Positions 1 through 8,865 of a DNA stretch of 27,605 nucleotides are shown here, piece after piece (position 1 is the stretch's first letter; each line of letters opens with the position of its first letter). The notes under the pieces were generated by a model that worked only from the letters and a program-made list of their open reading frames with translations, ran no database searches and was not told the DNA's origin. Location: NCBI GenBank assembly GCA_051892875.1, contig JBJFGR010000150.1:1-27605 (forward strand). The letters are read 5' to 3'. The position numbers were made by a program, and so were the translations under genes. The stretch comes from JBJFGR01 sp051892875 (GTDB taxonomy: Bacteria > Pseudomonadota > Gammaproteobacteria > Enterobacterales > Succinivibrionaceae).

Positions 1-17
1 TCCCGTCCGTTCCGCCA
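1..17 (+). tRNA. tRNA-Asp, 3' end only (window starts inside the gene)
   Basis: The first 17 bases match the 3' end of Escherichia coli tRNA-Asp as I remember it: the 3' half of the T stem (positions 2-6), the seven-base 3' acceptor strand (7-13), discriminator G14 and an encoded CCA (15-17). The rest of the gene lies upstream of the window, so the anticodon is not visible. A rho-independent terminator follows within 20 bases, so this is the last gene of its transcript, perhaps an rRNA operon or tRNA cluster. The G73 discriminator fits Asp. Another G73 tRNA cannot be fully excluded. Confidence 0.8.
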
Positions 18-32
18 CTAATTTTATACACG

Positions 33-55
33 AAGGAGCTTTTAGCTCCTTTTTT
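33..55 (+). terminator. Rho-independent terminator after tRNA-Asp
   Basis: A perfect stem pairs AGGAGCT (34-40) with AGCTCCT (44-50) around a TTT loop. It can be extended by the 33/51 A-T pair and is followed by a run of T to position 55. It closes the transcript carrying the tRNA. Confidence 0.9.
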
Positions 56-77
56 GTTTGTATTTCTTTAGTTTTTT

Positions 78-106
78 TTGATTATCTTTTTTTAAAAGTA
101 TATAAT
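78..106 (+). promoter_or_regulatory. Sigma-70-type promoter for the kinase-like gene
   Basis: TTGATT at 78-83 and a perfect TATAAT at 101-106 are separated by exactly 17 bases. They lie just after the tRNA terminator, so they are well placed to start a new transcript for the gene at 193. The leader would be about 70-80 bases. Confidence 0.6.
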
Positions 107-192
107 ATCAATGATGTTCGGTGTCTTGTTTTAACAGTAGTTATTACAATACTAATAGATATTAATTAAAGTATTACATAGTGACCAATTTT

Positions 193-756
193 ATGAAAAG
201 TTTAATTCTTGTAACCTCCCCACCAGCATGTGGTAAAACTTATGTTTCAAAGGCTATTGCTAAAAAATTAGATCATGTTGTATATTTGGATAAAGATACA
301 TTGATAGTTTTATCAAAACAGATCTTTGCGGTTGCAAATCAAGAGTATAATAGAAGTTCCGATTTTTTTGAAGAAAATATTCGTGATTATGAATATTATG
401 CTGTTCTTGATTTGGCATTTGAAGCATTAGAGTATGAAGATAATGTGTTAATCAATGCACCATTTACTCGCGAAATTCGCGACCCAAAATATATTGCTGA
501 TTTGAGGAATAAATTAGAAAAAATTGGAGCTCGTTTATTCTTGGTTTGGGTTGAAACTTCACCAGAAACATGTCATAGAAGAATGATTGAACGCAATTCT
601 AGTCGTGATACGTGGAAACTTGCAAATTGGGATGAATATATTTCGAGATGCAATTTTAATATGCCGACTGATATAGGTGATGTATTCGTATTCAAGAATA
701 ATTCGGGTGAGGAATTTGAAAATTCACTCAACGAGATTGCACAAGCCTTAAATTAG
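193..756 (+). CDS. P-loop NTPase, AAA_33/zeta-toxin-like kinase fold, function unknown
   Basis: This small P-loop protein (187 residues from ATG 193) has a Walker A-like loop, SPPACGKT, about ten residues in. The usual first Gly/Ala is Ser, while the GKT is intact. After it come a helix (YVSKAIAKKL), a YLDKD strand end typical of small kinases of the AAA_33/zeta-toxin type, and an Arg-bearing lid region (CHRRMIERN, RDTWKLANWDE). The phosphate acceptor cannot be told from sequence. An in-frame GTG at 181 would add four residues, but I prefer ATG 193 because MKSLILVTSP is the usual short lead into the first strand; neither start has a clear Shine-Dalgarno. The gene stands alone between a tRNA-Asp terminator and its own terminator, with no antitoxin-like partner. 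That placement is compatible with acquisition next to a tRNA, but no integrase or repeat supports it. Confidence 0.75.
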   Translation: MKSLILVTSPPACGKTYVSKAIAKKLDHVVYLDKDTLIVLSKQIFAVANQEYNRSSDFFEENIRDYEYYAVLDLAFEALEYEDNVLINAPFTREIRDPKYIADLRNKLEKIGARLFLVWVETSPETCHRRMIERNSSRDTWKLANWDEYISRCNFNMPTDIGDVFVFKNNSGEEFENSLNEIAQALN

Positions 757-776
757 TTTTCATTTTTTCATGATAG

Positions 777-803
777 GCACTACTTTTATTGTAGTGCTTT
801 TTT
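777..803 (+). terminator. Rho-independent terminator after the kinase-like gene
   Basis: GCACTAC (777-783) pairs perfectly with GTAGTGC (791-797) around a seven-base loop, followed by six T (798-803). It separates the kinase-like gene from metA. Confidence 0.88.
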
Positions 804-840
804 ATTGATACTAAATTGATATGATTTAATGAGGTGAATA

Positions 841-1764
841 ATGCCAATAAAAATACCAGATGCATTGCCTGCTGCAAATATTTTAACAGCAGAAAAAGTT
901 TTTATAATGACTGATTCTAGAGCTGTTCATCAGGATATAAGACCTTTACATGTGCTTATTCTTAATTTAATGCCTAAAAAAATCGAAACAGAGACTCAGT
1001 ATTTGCGAAAGCTTTCAAATACACCTCTTCAAGTAGTTGTAGATTTGTTGAGAATAGATGACCATGTTTCTAAAAATACTCCTAAAGCACATTTGGATAC
1101 TTTTTATCAAAGTTTTCAGCAGGTTAAAGATAAATATTATGACGGTTTAATTATAACTGGAGCACCTTTAGGAAAAGTTCCTTTTGAAGAAGTTAAGTAT
1201 TGGGATACCTTGAAAGAAATAGTTATGTGGTCAAAAGTTCATGTAACATGCACTTGGTTTAGTTGTTGGGCTGTTCAAGCGGCTTTAAATATTTTTTATG
1301 ACCTACCTAAAATAACAAGATCAGAAAAGCTTTCAGGAGTTTATAGTCATATAAAGTCATCATCACCTGATCCATTAATTCGTGGTTTTGATGATACATT
1401 TTTGGCACCTCATTCTCGCTATGCAAATTTTGAGTGTAAATTTATTGAAGATAATACAGACTTGGAAATTCTTGCATACTCTGATATAGCTGGTGTTTAT
1501 TTAGCTGTGTCATCAGATAGAAGACAGGTTTATGTTACGGGTCATCCTGAGTATGATGCTAATACTTTGGATAATGAATATAGAAGGGATTTAAATGCTA
1601 ATTTAAATCCTAAGCTTCCTGTAAATTATTATCCTAAAGATGATCCTTCTATTATTCCAATTTGTTCATGGCGTAGTCATGGTTATTTATTATTTGCAAA
1701 TTGGTTAAATTATTATTTGTATCAAACAACTCCATACGATTTCACTGAGCAGAGAAGCGTGTAG
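841..1764 (+). CDS. metA: Homoserine O-succinyltransferase
   Basis: MetA transfers the succinyl group of succinyl-CoA to L-homoserine, the committed step of methionine synthesis in the cytoplasm. The 307-residue protein is close to the length of E. coli MetA (309) and aligns from MPIKIPDALP onward. The nucleophile Cys142 lies in FSCWAVQAALN, and the other catalytic residues His235 and Glu237 are in VTGHPEYD, at the same numbers as in E. coli. Residue 111 is Gly (GAPLG), the state linked in this family to succinyl-CoA; Glu111 marks acetyl-CoA users. A clear GAGGTG (831-836) five bases before ATG 841 fixes the start. metH follows after 23 bases, so the two are probably co-transcribed. I see no tandem AGACGTCT-like MetJ operator in the 84 bases upstream. 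Confidence 0.96.
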   Translation: MPIKIPDALPAANILTAEKVFIMTDSRAVHQDIRPLHVLILNLMPKKIETETQYLRKLSNTPLQVVVDLLRIDDHVSKNTPKAHLDTFYQSFQQVKDKYYDGLIITGAPLGKVPFEEVKYWDTLKEIVMWSKVHVTCTWFSCWAVQAALNIFYDLPKITRSEKLSGVYSHIKSSSPDPLIRGFDDTFLAPHSRYANFECKFIEDNTDLEILAYSDIAGVYLAVSSDRRQVYVTGHPEYDANTLDNEYRRDLNANLNPKLPVNYYPKDDPSIIPICSWRSHGYLLFANWLNYYLYQTTPYDFTEQRSV

Positions 1765-1787
1765 TTATTTACTAGGATTTAATTTTT

Positions 1788-4700
1788 ATGGTTGAAGAAA
1801 AAGTATTGAATAGTTTATTATCTAAAAGAATTTTAGTTTTAGATGGTGGTTTTGGAACACTAGTTCAAAGCTATAATCTTTCTGAAAGTGATTTTAGAGG
1901 GAATATATTCAAAGATAGTAAAGTAGATTTAAAAGGATGTAATGATATTTTGTCATTAACAAAACCTGAGATTGTTTCTAATATCCATAAACTTTATTTA
2001 GAAGCAGGAGCTGATTTTATAGAAACTAACAGTTTTAATGCTTCTCCAATTCCTTTAGGTGACTATAATTTAGCTGATTTATGTTATAAAATTAATTATG
2101 AATCTGCAAAAATAGCAAAATCGATAGCAACTGAGTATTCTACAGATGATAAGCCAAGGTTTGTAATTGGTGTTTTGGGGCCAACAAATAGAACGTGTTC
2201 TATTTCTCCTGATGTAACAGATCCAAGTGTAAGAAATGTTACATTCAATGAGTTAGCAGGAGGCTATAAAATTGCTGTACAAGGTTTAGTTGATGGTGGT
2301 GCAGATTTAATAATGATTGAAACCATTTTTGATACCTTAAATGCAAAGGCTGCAATATTTGCAATTACTTTAGTAGAAGAAGAGCTTAATATAAAAATTC
2401 CTGTAATGATTTCTGGTACGATTGTTGATGCTTCGGGTCGCACTTTATCAGGTCAGAGTTTAGAAGCTTTTTATAACTCTGTAAGGCATATTAATCCTCT
2501 TTGTATTGGGTTAAATTGTGCGTTAGGACCTCAAGAGTTAACACAATATATTCATGATTTAAGCGCAATTTCTGAGTACTATGTTTCTGCACATCCAAAT
2601 GCAGGTTTACCGAATGCTATGGGGGGGTATGATTTATCTCCATCAGATATGGCTAAGTATATTAAAGATTGGGCGACACAAGGATTATTAAATATTGTTG
2701 GAGGTTGCTGTGGTACGACACCAGAACACATAAGAATGATATCTGATGCTGTGCATGGCATAAAACCAAGAACTAAAAAGACAAATAATCATATATGCAG
2801 ATTAAGTGGTATAGAACCTCTTAACATTGGAGAAGGTTCACTCTTTATTAATGTTGGTGAAAGAACAAATGTAACAGGTAGTGCCAAGTTTAAACGATTA
2901 ATAAAAGAAAATAATTTTGATGAAGCTCTAAGTATTGCTAGGTTGCAAGTTGAAAATGGAGCACAAATCATAGATGTAAATATGGATGAAGCTTTAATAG
3001 ATTCAAAAGCATGTATGGTTAAATTTTTGAATTTAATAGCTTCAGAGCCTGATATTTCAAAAGTTCCTATTATGATAGATTCATCTAAATGGGATGTTAT
3101 AGAAGCTGGATTACAAAGTGTTCAAGGAAAATCTATAGTTAATTCTATATCTTTAAAAGAAGGTGAAGAAATTTTTATTGAACATGCAAAATTAATAAAG
3201 AAATACGGAGCTGCAGTGGTGGTTATGGCTTTTGACGAGCATGGTCAAGCTGATACCTATATTAGAAAAATTGAAATATGTTCTAGAGCATACAAATTAC
3301 TTGTTGATAAAGTTAATTTTATGCCTGAAGATATAATATTTGATCCTAATATTTTTGCTATTGCAACAGGAATTCCTGAACATGATAATTATGCAGTAGA
3401 TTTTATAAATGCTGTTAAGGAAATTAAATCAAAGCTACCTTATGCAAAAATTTCTGGCGGGGTATCTAATGTATCTTTTGCTTTTAGAGGCAATGAGCCA
3501 ATAAGACAAGCTATACATTCCGTTTTTTTATACTATGCAATAAAGAGCGGTATGGATATGGGGATTGTTAATCCTGGAATGTTAACTATTTATGATGAAA
3601 TACCTCTAGATTTGAGAACAAAAGTGGAGAATGTTGTTTTAAATAAAACACCGACTGCTGCTGATGAATTACTTAGTGTTGCCGAATTTTATAAAAATGG
3701 ATGTTCTTTAAATAAAGTACAAAAAAATGAGCAAGATTTAAGTTGGCGAAATAAAACAGTAGACGATAGAATAGAATATGCCTTAGTAAAGGGGGTTGAT
3801 GAGTTTATAGAACATGATGTTGATGAGGCTAGAAGTATTTATTCTCGAGCAATAGATATTATTGAAGGCCCGCTCATGAAAGGTATGAATAAGGTAGGAG
3901 ATTTATTTGGAGTTGGAAAGATGTTCCTTCCACAGGTAGTAAAATCTGCCAGAGTTATGAAAAAAGCGGTTAGCTTCTTACAACCTTTTATCATTAATGT
4001 AGAACACAATAGTAATGTTAAGGGAAAAATTTTATTAGCAACAGTGAAGGGTGATGTTCATGATATAGGAAAAAACATTGTTTCTGTTGTTTTACAGTGT
4101 AATAACTATGAAATTATTGATCTTGGTGTAATGGTACCATGTGAAAAAATTATCGAAGTTGCTGTAAAAGAAAATGTTGATTTAGTTGGGTTGTCAGGTT
4201 TAATTACCCCTTCATTAGATGAAATGAAACATATTGCTCAAGAGTTTGAAAAGCACGGATTAAATATACCAATAATGATAGGTGGTGCAACAACATCTAA
4301 AGCTCATACAGCTGTAGTATTAGAAAAAGAATATTCTTATCCTATAGTTTATGTTAATAATGCAAGCAAAGCAGTTACAATTGCTCAAAATTTATTGTCT
4401 GAAGACTTAAGGGAGTCATTTATAAGAAAATTAAAGCAAGAATATGCTTTAGAAAGGCATTTTTATGAAATAAAATATTCCAAATTAAAAACCGTAAGCT
4501 ATGAAGATGCAGTAAGTAGAAAATTATCGTTAGATTTTACTAAATACAAATCTTATGTTCCAAAATTTTTAGGTGTAAAAGTATTAGATGTTGATATTAG
4601 AAAAATGATACCATTGATTTCTTGGAAAACTTTTTTTAATATTTGGGGATTAAAAGGGGATTTTAAGAATTTTTGTATTGAAAATATTTCAGCTGATGAT

Positions 4701-5462
4701 GCGAGTTATCAACTTTTCAATAATGCACAAGAAATATTAGAGTCAATTTTTATTTCTGGTGATGTAAAAATAAAATCAGTTTTTGGAATATTTAAATCAA
4801 AAAAGATTTCAGTGGATGATTTAGAAATATCAACAGAAAAGGGTAATTATGTTTTAAACTTTTTGAGAAATCAAATAGATCAATCGGAACAATCAGAAAA
4901 TACCAACTTATCATTATCAGATTTTGTAGACGATCTTGATTACATAGGACTTATGGCTATTAATGCAGGAATTAATGTTGATAAGTATGTTGATAAATAT
5001 TCATCCATTGGCGATATGTATAAATCTATGCTAGTGCAAACTGTAGCTGATGTACTAGCAGAAGCAGCAACAGAATATATTCATTTCATAATTAGAACCG
5101 AATATTGGGGATATAGCAACGAAAGTTATGATGATTTAGTCAAGAACAAAGAATATTATGGAATAAGACCTGCGTTTGGTTATCCTTCATGCCCTGTTCA
5201 TTCAGAAAAACGAAAGATATGGGATATGCTTGATGTAGAAAATAATATAGGTTTACATTTAACTGAAAATGATATGATGTATCCAGTAAGTTCTGTATCA
5301 GCATATATTTTTGCTAATGAAAAAAGTAAATATTTCTCAGTTAATGGTATTTTGAGAGATCAATTAGAGAGTTATTCTATTAGATCTGGAGTAGATGTGA
5401 ATACTTTGGAGAAAAAACTTACTCAATATTTAGGATATATACCAAATAACATGGATTTGTAA
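1788..5462 (+). CDS. metH: Cobalamin-dependent methionine synthase
   Basis: MetH moves the methyl group of 5-methyltetrahydrofolate via cobalamin to homocysteine, the last step of methionine synthesis. At 1224 residues it is full length (E. coli 1227) with all four modules. The homocysteine domain (about 1-325) has zinc ligands Cys244 (GLNCALGP) and Cys307-Cys308 (GGCCGT). The folate domain is about 345-630. The cobalamin cap and Rossmann part (about 655-890) carries GDVHDIG with the cobalt ligand His758. The S-adenosylmethionine-binding reactivation domain (about 900-1224) ends with RPAFGYPSCPVH. AGGA at 1774-1777 precedes ATG 1788. It sits downstream of metA in what looks like one operon, joining the first committed and last steps of the pathway. 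Growth through it would need cobalamin made or imported by the cell; no B12 genes or riboswitch are in the window. Confidence 0.97.
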   Translation: MVEEKVLNSLLSKRILVLDGGFGTLVQSYNLSESDFRGNIFKDSKVDLKGCNDILSLTKPEIVSNIHKLYLEAGADFIETNSFNASPIPLGDYNLADLCYKINYESAKIAKSIATEYSTDDKPRFVIGVLGPTNRTCSISPDVTDPSVRNVTFNELAGGYKIAVQGLVDGGADLIMIETIFDTLNAKAAIFAITLVEEELNIKIPVMISGTIVDASGRTLSGQSLEAFYNSVRHINPLCIGLNCALGPQELTQYIHDLSAISEYYVSAHPNAGLPNAMGGYDLSPSDMAKYIKDWATQGLLNIVGGCCGTTPEHIRMISDAVHGIKPRTKKTNNHICRLSGIEPLNIGEGSLFINVGERTNVTGSAKFKRLIKENNFDEALSIARLQVENGAQIIDVNMDEALIDSKACMVKFLNLIASEPDISKVPIMIDSSKWDVIEAGLQSVQGKSIVNSISLKEGEEIFIEHAKLIKKYGAAVVVMAFDEHGQADTYIRKIEICSRAYKLLVDKVNFMPEDIIFDPNIFAIATGIPEHDNYAVDFINAVKEIKSKLPYAKISGGVSNVSFAFRGNEPIRQAIHSVFLYYAIKSGMDMGIVNPGMLTIYDEIPLDLRTKVENVVLNKTPTAADELLSVAEFYKNGCSLNKVQKNEQDLSWRNKTVDDRIEYALVKGVDEFIEHDVDEARSIYSRAIDIIEGPLMKGMNKVGDLFGVGKMFLPQVVKSARVMKKAVSFLQPFIINVEHNSNVKGKILLATVKGDVHDIGKNIVSVVLQCNNYEIIDLGVMVPCEKIIEVAVKENVDLVGLSGLITPSLDEMKHIAQEFEKHGLNIPIMIGGATTSKAHTAVVLEKEYSYPIVYVNNASKAVTIAQNLLSEDLRESFIRKLKQEYALERHFYEIKYSKLKTVSYEDAVSRKLSLDFTKYKSYVPKFLGVKVLDVDIRKMIPLISWKTFFNIWGLKGDFKNFCIENISADDASYQLFNNAQEILESIFISGDVKIKSVFGIFKSKKISVDDLEISTEKGNYVLNFLRNQIDQSEQSENTNLSLSDFVDDLDYIGLMAINAGINVDKYVDKYSSIGDMYKSMLVQTVADVLAEAATEYIHFIIRTEYWGYSNESYDDLVKNKEYYGIRPAFGYPSCPVHSEKRKIWDMLDVENNIGLHLTENDMMYPVSSVSAYIFANEKSKYFSVNGILRDQLESYSIRSGVDVNTLEKKLTQYLGYIPNNMDL

Positions 5463-5496
5463 AAAAATGTGCCTATATTTATATAGGCACATTTTT
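5461..5496. terminator. Bidirectional terminator between metH and the DUF2750 gene
   Basis: An 11-base perfect stem, ATGTGCCTATA (5467-5477) with TATAGGCACAT (5482-5492), has a four-base loop. It is flanked by A on the left (5461-5466) and T on the right (5493-5496). The A run is a T run on the other strand, so the hairpin can end metH transcription on plus and the uvrA-DUF2750 transcript on minus. Confidence 0.88.
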
Positions 5497-5497
5497 A

Positions 5498-5887
5498 TTA
5501 TTTATCTTTATTAAAATCTTGAAGTAATTCGTCCGATGATACTATATTACAGTCTGCATTTCCTACTGGAAAAATAGCCAAATCAATGTTGTTAGACTTT
5601 AAATGAGGAAGCCAAGTTTCAAGGAATAGGGCTAAAGATACAGATTTCGGTGAGTATCCTTTTGCAACGTCGTTATTTTCTGCATAACGTTGAGCATAAT
5701 TTTCATGGCACCAAATAGGTAGTACATCTTCGTCATTATCAGTCGTTAAAAATAATGGTTCATTGTTATTTTGCAAAATAAATACATCTAAACCTTTCTT
5801 CGCGTTAATTAAAAAATGAAAATATCTGTATTCTGCATTCAATGATAGTGCAGCATTCATTTCAGTATCTTTTAATATATATGTCAT
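5498..5887 (-). CDS. DUF2750 family protein
   Basis: A 129-residue soluble protein with the pattern I associate with DUF2750: an N-terminal RYFHFLINAKK segment, a short beta region ending in LFLTTDNDEDVLPIWCHENYAQRY, and an L..FLETWLPHL helix followed by LAIFPV. The family has no established activity that I know of. It has no signal peptide or membrane segment. The ATG (complement of 5885-5887) directly abuts the uvrA stop codon (complement of 5888-5890) with no gap, so the two are almost certainly on one transcript and translationally linked. The adjacency alone is not enough to infer a DNA-repair role. Confidence 0.8.
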   Translation of the reverse strand: MTYILKDTEMNAALSLNAEYRYFHFLINAKKGLDVFILQNNNEPLFLTTDNDEDVLPIWCHENYAQRYAENNDVAKGYSPKSVSLALFLETWLPHLKSNNIDLAIFPVGNADCNIVSSDELLQDFNKDK

Positions 5888-8725
5888 TTATATCTTTCCA
5901 TCACTTAAGTATTTTTTTAAATATTTTCCAGTGTAAGAATCCAAACATTTTGCAACGTCTTCTGGAGTACCTATAGCTACAACTTCTCCACCATTTACTC
6001 CACCTTTTGGTCCGAGATCGATAATGTAGTCAGCAGTTTTTATAACATCCAAATTATGTTCAATTACTAGAATTGTATTACCTTTATCTCTTAATTTTAG
6101 AAGAACAGTTAGGAGTTGATTCACATCATGGAAATGTAGTCCTGTTGTGGGTTCATCTAATATGTAAAAAGTATTACCAGTATCTTTTTTAGAAAGTTCT
6201 TTTGCTAGTTTTATACGTTGAGCCTCTCCACCTGAAAAAGTCGTTGCGGATTGCCCTAATTTTATATAAGAAAGCCCAACTTCGCAAAGAGTTTCTAATT
6301 TTTTTTTGATATTTGGAATAGCACTAAAAAAATCTAATGCTGTTTTAACATCCATATCCAAAACTTCACTAATATTCTTATTTTTATATGTTATTTTTAA
6401 AGTTTCTTGATTGTATCGTTTACCTTTACATTCATCACAAGTTATATATACTGTTGGTAAAAAATTCATTTCTATTTTTATAAGTCCTTCACCTTGACAT
6501 GCTTCACATCTACCGCCTTTTACATTGAAAGAAAATCTACTTACGTTATATCCTTTGGCTCTTGCTTCATTTGTTTTTGAAAAAAGTTCTCTTATAGATG
6601 TAAATAAATCTATGTAAGTAGCAGGGTTTGATCTAGGTGTCCTTCCTATAGGACTTTGATCAATATTTATTACTTTGTCTATGTATTCTAAACCTTCTAT
6701 AGAATCACAAATTTTTAAATTTTTTAAAGAAAGTGTTTTATTTTTGTTTGCGATTAGTGGATATATTGTTTCATTGACAAGAGTTGATTTACCAGAACCA
6801 GAAACACCTGTTACACATGTAAATATTCCGCATGGTATTGATACTGAAATATTCTTTAAGTTATTAAGTTTTGCACCTTTTAGTTTAATAAATTTATTAC
6901 TTGATTTTCTATTTTTGGGAATCGGTATTGTTAATTTATGGGATAAATACATTCCTGTTATAGAATTTTGATTATTAATAATATCTTCGTAATTACCTTG
7001 AGCAACTATTTCTCCACCATATATTCCAGCACCTGGTCCAATATCAATAATATGGTCAGCTTGCCTAATGGTATCCTCATCATGCTCAACAACAATCAAT
7101 GTATTCCCTAAATCCTTTAGTTTGTTTAGTGTATCTAGTAACTTATCGTTGTCGCTTTGGTGAAGTCCGATGCTAGGTTCGTCTAAAACATACATTACAC
7201 CAGTTAAACCTGATCCTATTTGACTAGCTAGACGTATTCTTTGGGATTCTCCGCCTGATAATGTTTCAGACATTCTATTCAGATTTAAATAATCAAGACC
7301 AACATTAACTAAAAACTGGAGCCTTTCTTTTATTTCTTTAACAATTTTTTCTGCTATTTGATTTTCAACAGGCGTTAAATATTTAGGTAATTCATTAAAA
7401 AATTTTAAATTGTCAGCTATTGTTAGGGAAACAAGTTTAGGAAGAGAGATGTTGTTAATGAATACATTTCTATAAGGTTTATTTAATCTATCTCCTTGGC
7501 AACAAGGACACGTTACAGTTGTAAGATATTTTTTGTATTCATCTTTTTGTATGGTGGTTGCTTCTGTGTATCTTCTTTTTAATCTAGGAATTATTCCCTC
7601 AAATGGAGTTTCTTTAGATGTTATTGATGAATTATATGTCATAAATATTTTAATTTTTTCACCTTTTGTTCCATAAAAAATAAGATTTTTTATATCATCG
7701 CTTAAATCTTTAAAAGGTGTGTTTATTGAAAAATTATAATGTTTTGCTAAAGCTTCAATGATAGAGAAACTATAAGATGAATCTATACCCCAGCCTTTAA
7801 TAGCGCCTTGAGCAAGTGATAAACTCTCATCATTAATGACTGAGTTTGGTTCAATAATTTCTTGAATACCTAATCCTGCACATGTACTACATGCTCCATT
7901 TGGATTATTAAAAGAAAAATTATTTGGTTCTAAAGGTGGAATAGAATAATCACATAAAGGACAAGCATAAGTTGTAGAATAAATTACGTCAGAATTATCT
8001 TCGTTAAATTCAGTTATACATACCAAGCCATTTGTAAGGGATGTAGCCAATTCGATAGAGTCAGATAACCTAGATAAAGTTTCTTCAGAATCTGTAACTC
8101 GTAATCTATCTATAATTATATCAATATTGTGCTTTTTTTGTGGTGATAAAATTGGAGCTGATGAAAGTTCTGTTATTTCTTTATCAATTCTCCCCCTTAT
8201 AAATCCTTCTTTTAAAAACTTATCGAATAAATTTTTAAAACTCCCCTTTTGATTTCTTACAACAGGGGATAAAATCATTATTTTTTTTGACAATTTTGTT
8301 TTTAGTATTTCATCTATGATTTGTTTTATAGTTTTGGGTTTAAGTGTAATATTGTGGTCAGGACACTTTGCTTCACCAATGCGAGCATAAAGTAGTCGAA
8401 GATAGTCATAAATTTCGGTTGTGGTACCCACAGTAGACCTTGGATTATGAGATGTTGATTTCTGCTCAACAGATATAGCAGGAGATAATCCGTCAATATA
8501 ATCGACATCTGGTTTATCCATAAGTTGTAAGAATTGTCGAGCATATGCCGATAGAGACTCGACATATTTTCTTTGCCCAGCTGCATAAATAGTATCAAAG
8601 GCAAGAGATGATTTTCCTGAGCCCGAAAGACCTGTTATTACACAAAATTTATATTTAGGAATTGATATGTTAATATTTTTTAAATTATGAGTTTTTGCTC
8701 CTTTAATATTTATAAATTTGTTCAT
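5888..8725 (-). CDS. uvrA: UvrABC excision nuclease subunit A
   Basis: UvrA is the damage-sensing ATPase of nucleotide excision repair; it loads UvrB at DNA lesions. The 945-residue length matches E. coli (940). Two ABC halves are visible: Walker A GLSGSGKS at 32-39 with signature LSGGESQ near 489, and Walker A GVSGSGKS near 642 with signature FSGGEAQ near 828. Both zinc modules are complete: CPLC/CSTC near 252-279 and CEAC/CDEC near 737-762. A third cysteine cluster (CPCCQGDR) lies near 405. It is divergent from ssb, as in E. coli, and followed without a gap by a DUF2750 gene. No consensus LexA operator is evident in the 140-base intergenic region, so classical SOS control is not shown here. 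Confidence 0.97.
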   Translation of the reverse strand: MNKFINIKGAKTHNLKNINISIPKYKFCVITGLSGSGKSSLAFDTIYAAGQRKYVESLSAYARQFLQLMDKPDVDYIDGLSPAISVEQKSTSHNPRSTVGTTTEIYDYLRLLYARIGEAKCPDHNITLKPKTIKQIIDEILKTKLSKKIMILSPVVRNQKGSFKNLFDKFLKEGFIRGRIDKEITELSSAPILSPQKKHNIDIIIDRLRVTDSEETLSRLSDSIELATSLTNGLVCITEFNEDNSDVIYSTTYACPLCDYSIPPLEPNNFSFNNPNGACSTCAGLGIQEIIEPNSVINDESLSLAQGAIKGWGIDSSYSFSIIEALAKHYNFSINTPFKDLSDDIKNLIFYGTKGEKIKIFMTYNSSITSKETPFEGIIPRLKRRYTEATTIQKDEYKKYLTTVTCPCCQGDRLNKPYRNVFINNISLPKLVSLTIADNLKFFNELPKYLTPVENQIAEKIVKEIKERLQFLVNVGLDYLNLNRMSETLSGGESQRIRLASQIGSGLTGVMYVLDEPSIGLHQSDNDKLLDTLNKLKDLGNTLIVVEHDEDTIRQADHIIDIGPGAGIYGGEIVAQGNYEDIINNQNSITGMYLSHKLTIPIPKNRKSSNKFIKLKGAKLNNLKNISVSIPCGIFTCVTGVSGSGKSTLVNETIYPLIANKNKTLSLKNLKICDSIEGLEYIDKVINIDQSPIGRTPRSNPATYIDLFTSIRELFSKTNEARAKGYNVSRFSFNVKGGRCEACQGEGLIKIEMNFLPTVYITCDECKGKRYNQETLKITYKNKNISEVLDMDVKTALDFFSAIPNIKKKLETLCEVGLSYIKLGQSATTFSGGEAQRIKLAKELSKKDTGNTFYILDEPTTGLHFHDVNQLLTVLLKLRDKGNTILVIEHNLDVIKTADYIIDLGPKGGVNGGEVVAIGTPEDVAKCLDSYTGKYLKKYLSDGKI

Positions 8726-8784
8726 AGATTATTAGTCCTTATTATGTAGCTAAAAAAATATTGCATAATGATTAAATAATGAAT

Positions 8785-8790
8785 ATTATA
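8785..8790 (-). promoter_or_regulatory. Possible -10 element of uvrA
   Basis: The minus strand reads TATAAT here, about 60 bases before the uvrA start and inside the uvrA-ssb divergent region. No good -35 hexamer lies 16-18 bases upstream, so this is only a candidate. Confidence 0.35.
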
Positions 8791-8865
8791 TACATGTTGG
8801 TTGAAATTTTTGAGAATTTTATGTTATCGTTTTGTGTTTCAACTTGGTATTAGGAGAATTTTTAT

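Noticed and set aside
1..180. Possible integration site at the tRNA-Asp 3' end.
   Set aside because: No integrase, no direct repeat of the tRNA end and a normal terminator follow; only the isolated kinase-like gene hints at acquisition.
2579..2971. Two minus-strand open frames of 60 codons inside metH.
   Set aside because: They lie wholly within the coding sequence of metH, have no ribosome site and encode no recognisable protein; they are shadows of the real gene.
8326..8604. A 92-codon frame on the minus strand overlapping the first part of uvrA.
   Set aside because: Same strand, other frame, inside the conserved UvrA domain I; no independent signals.
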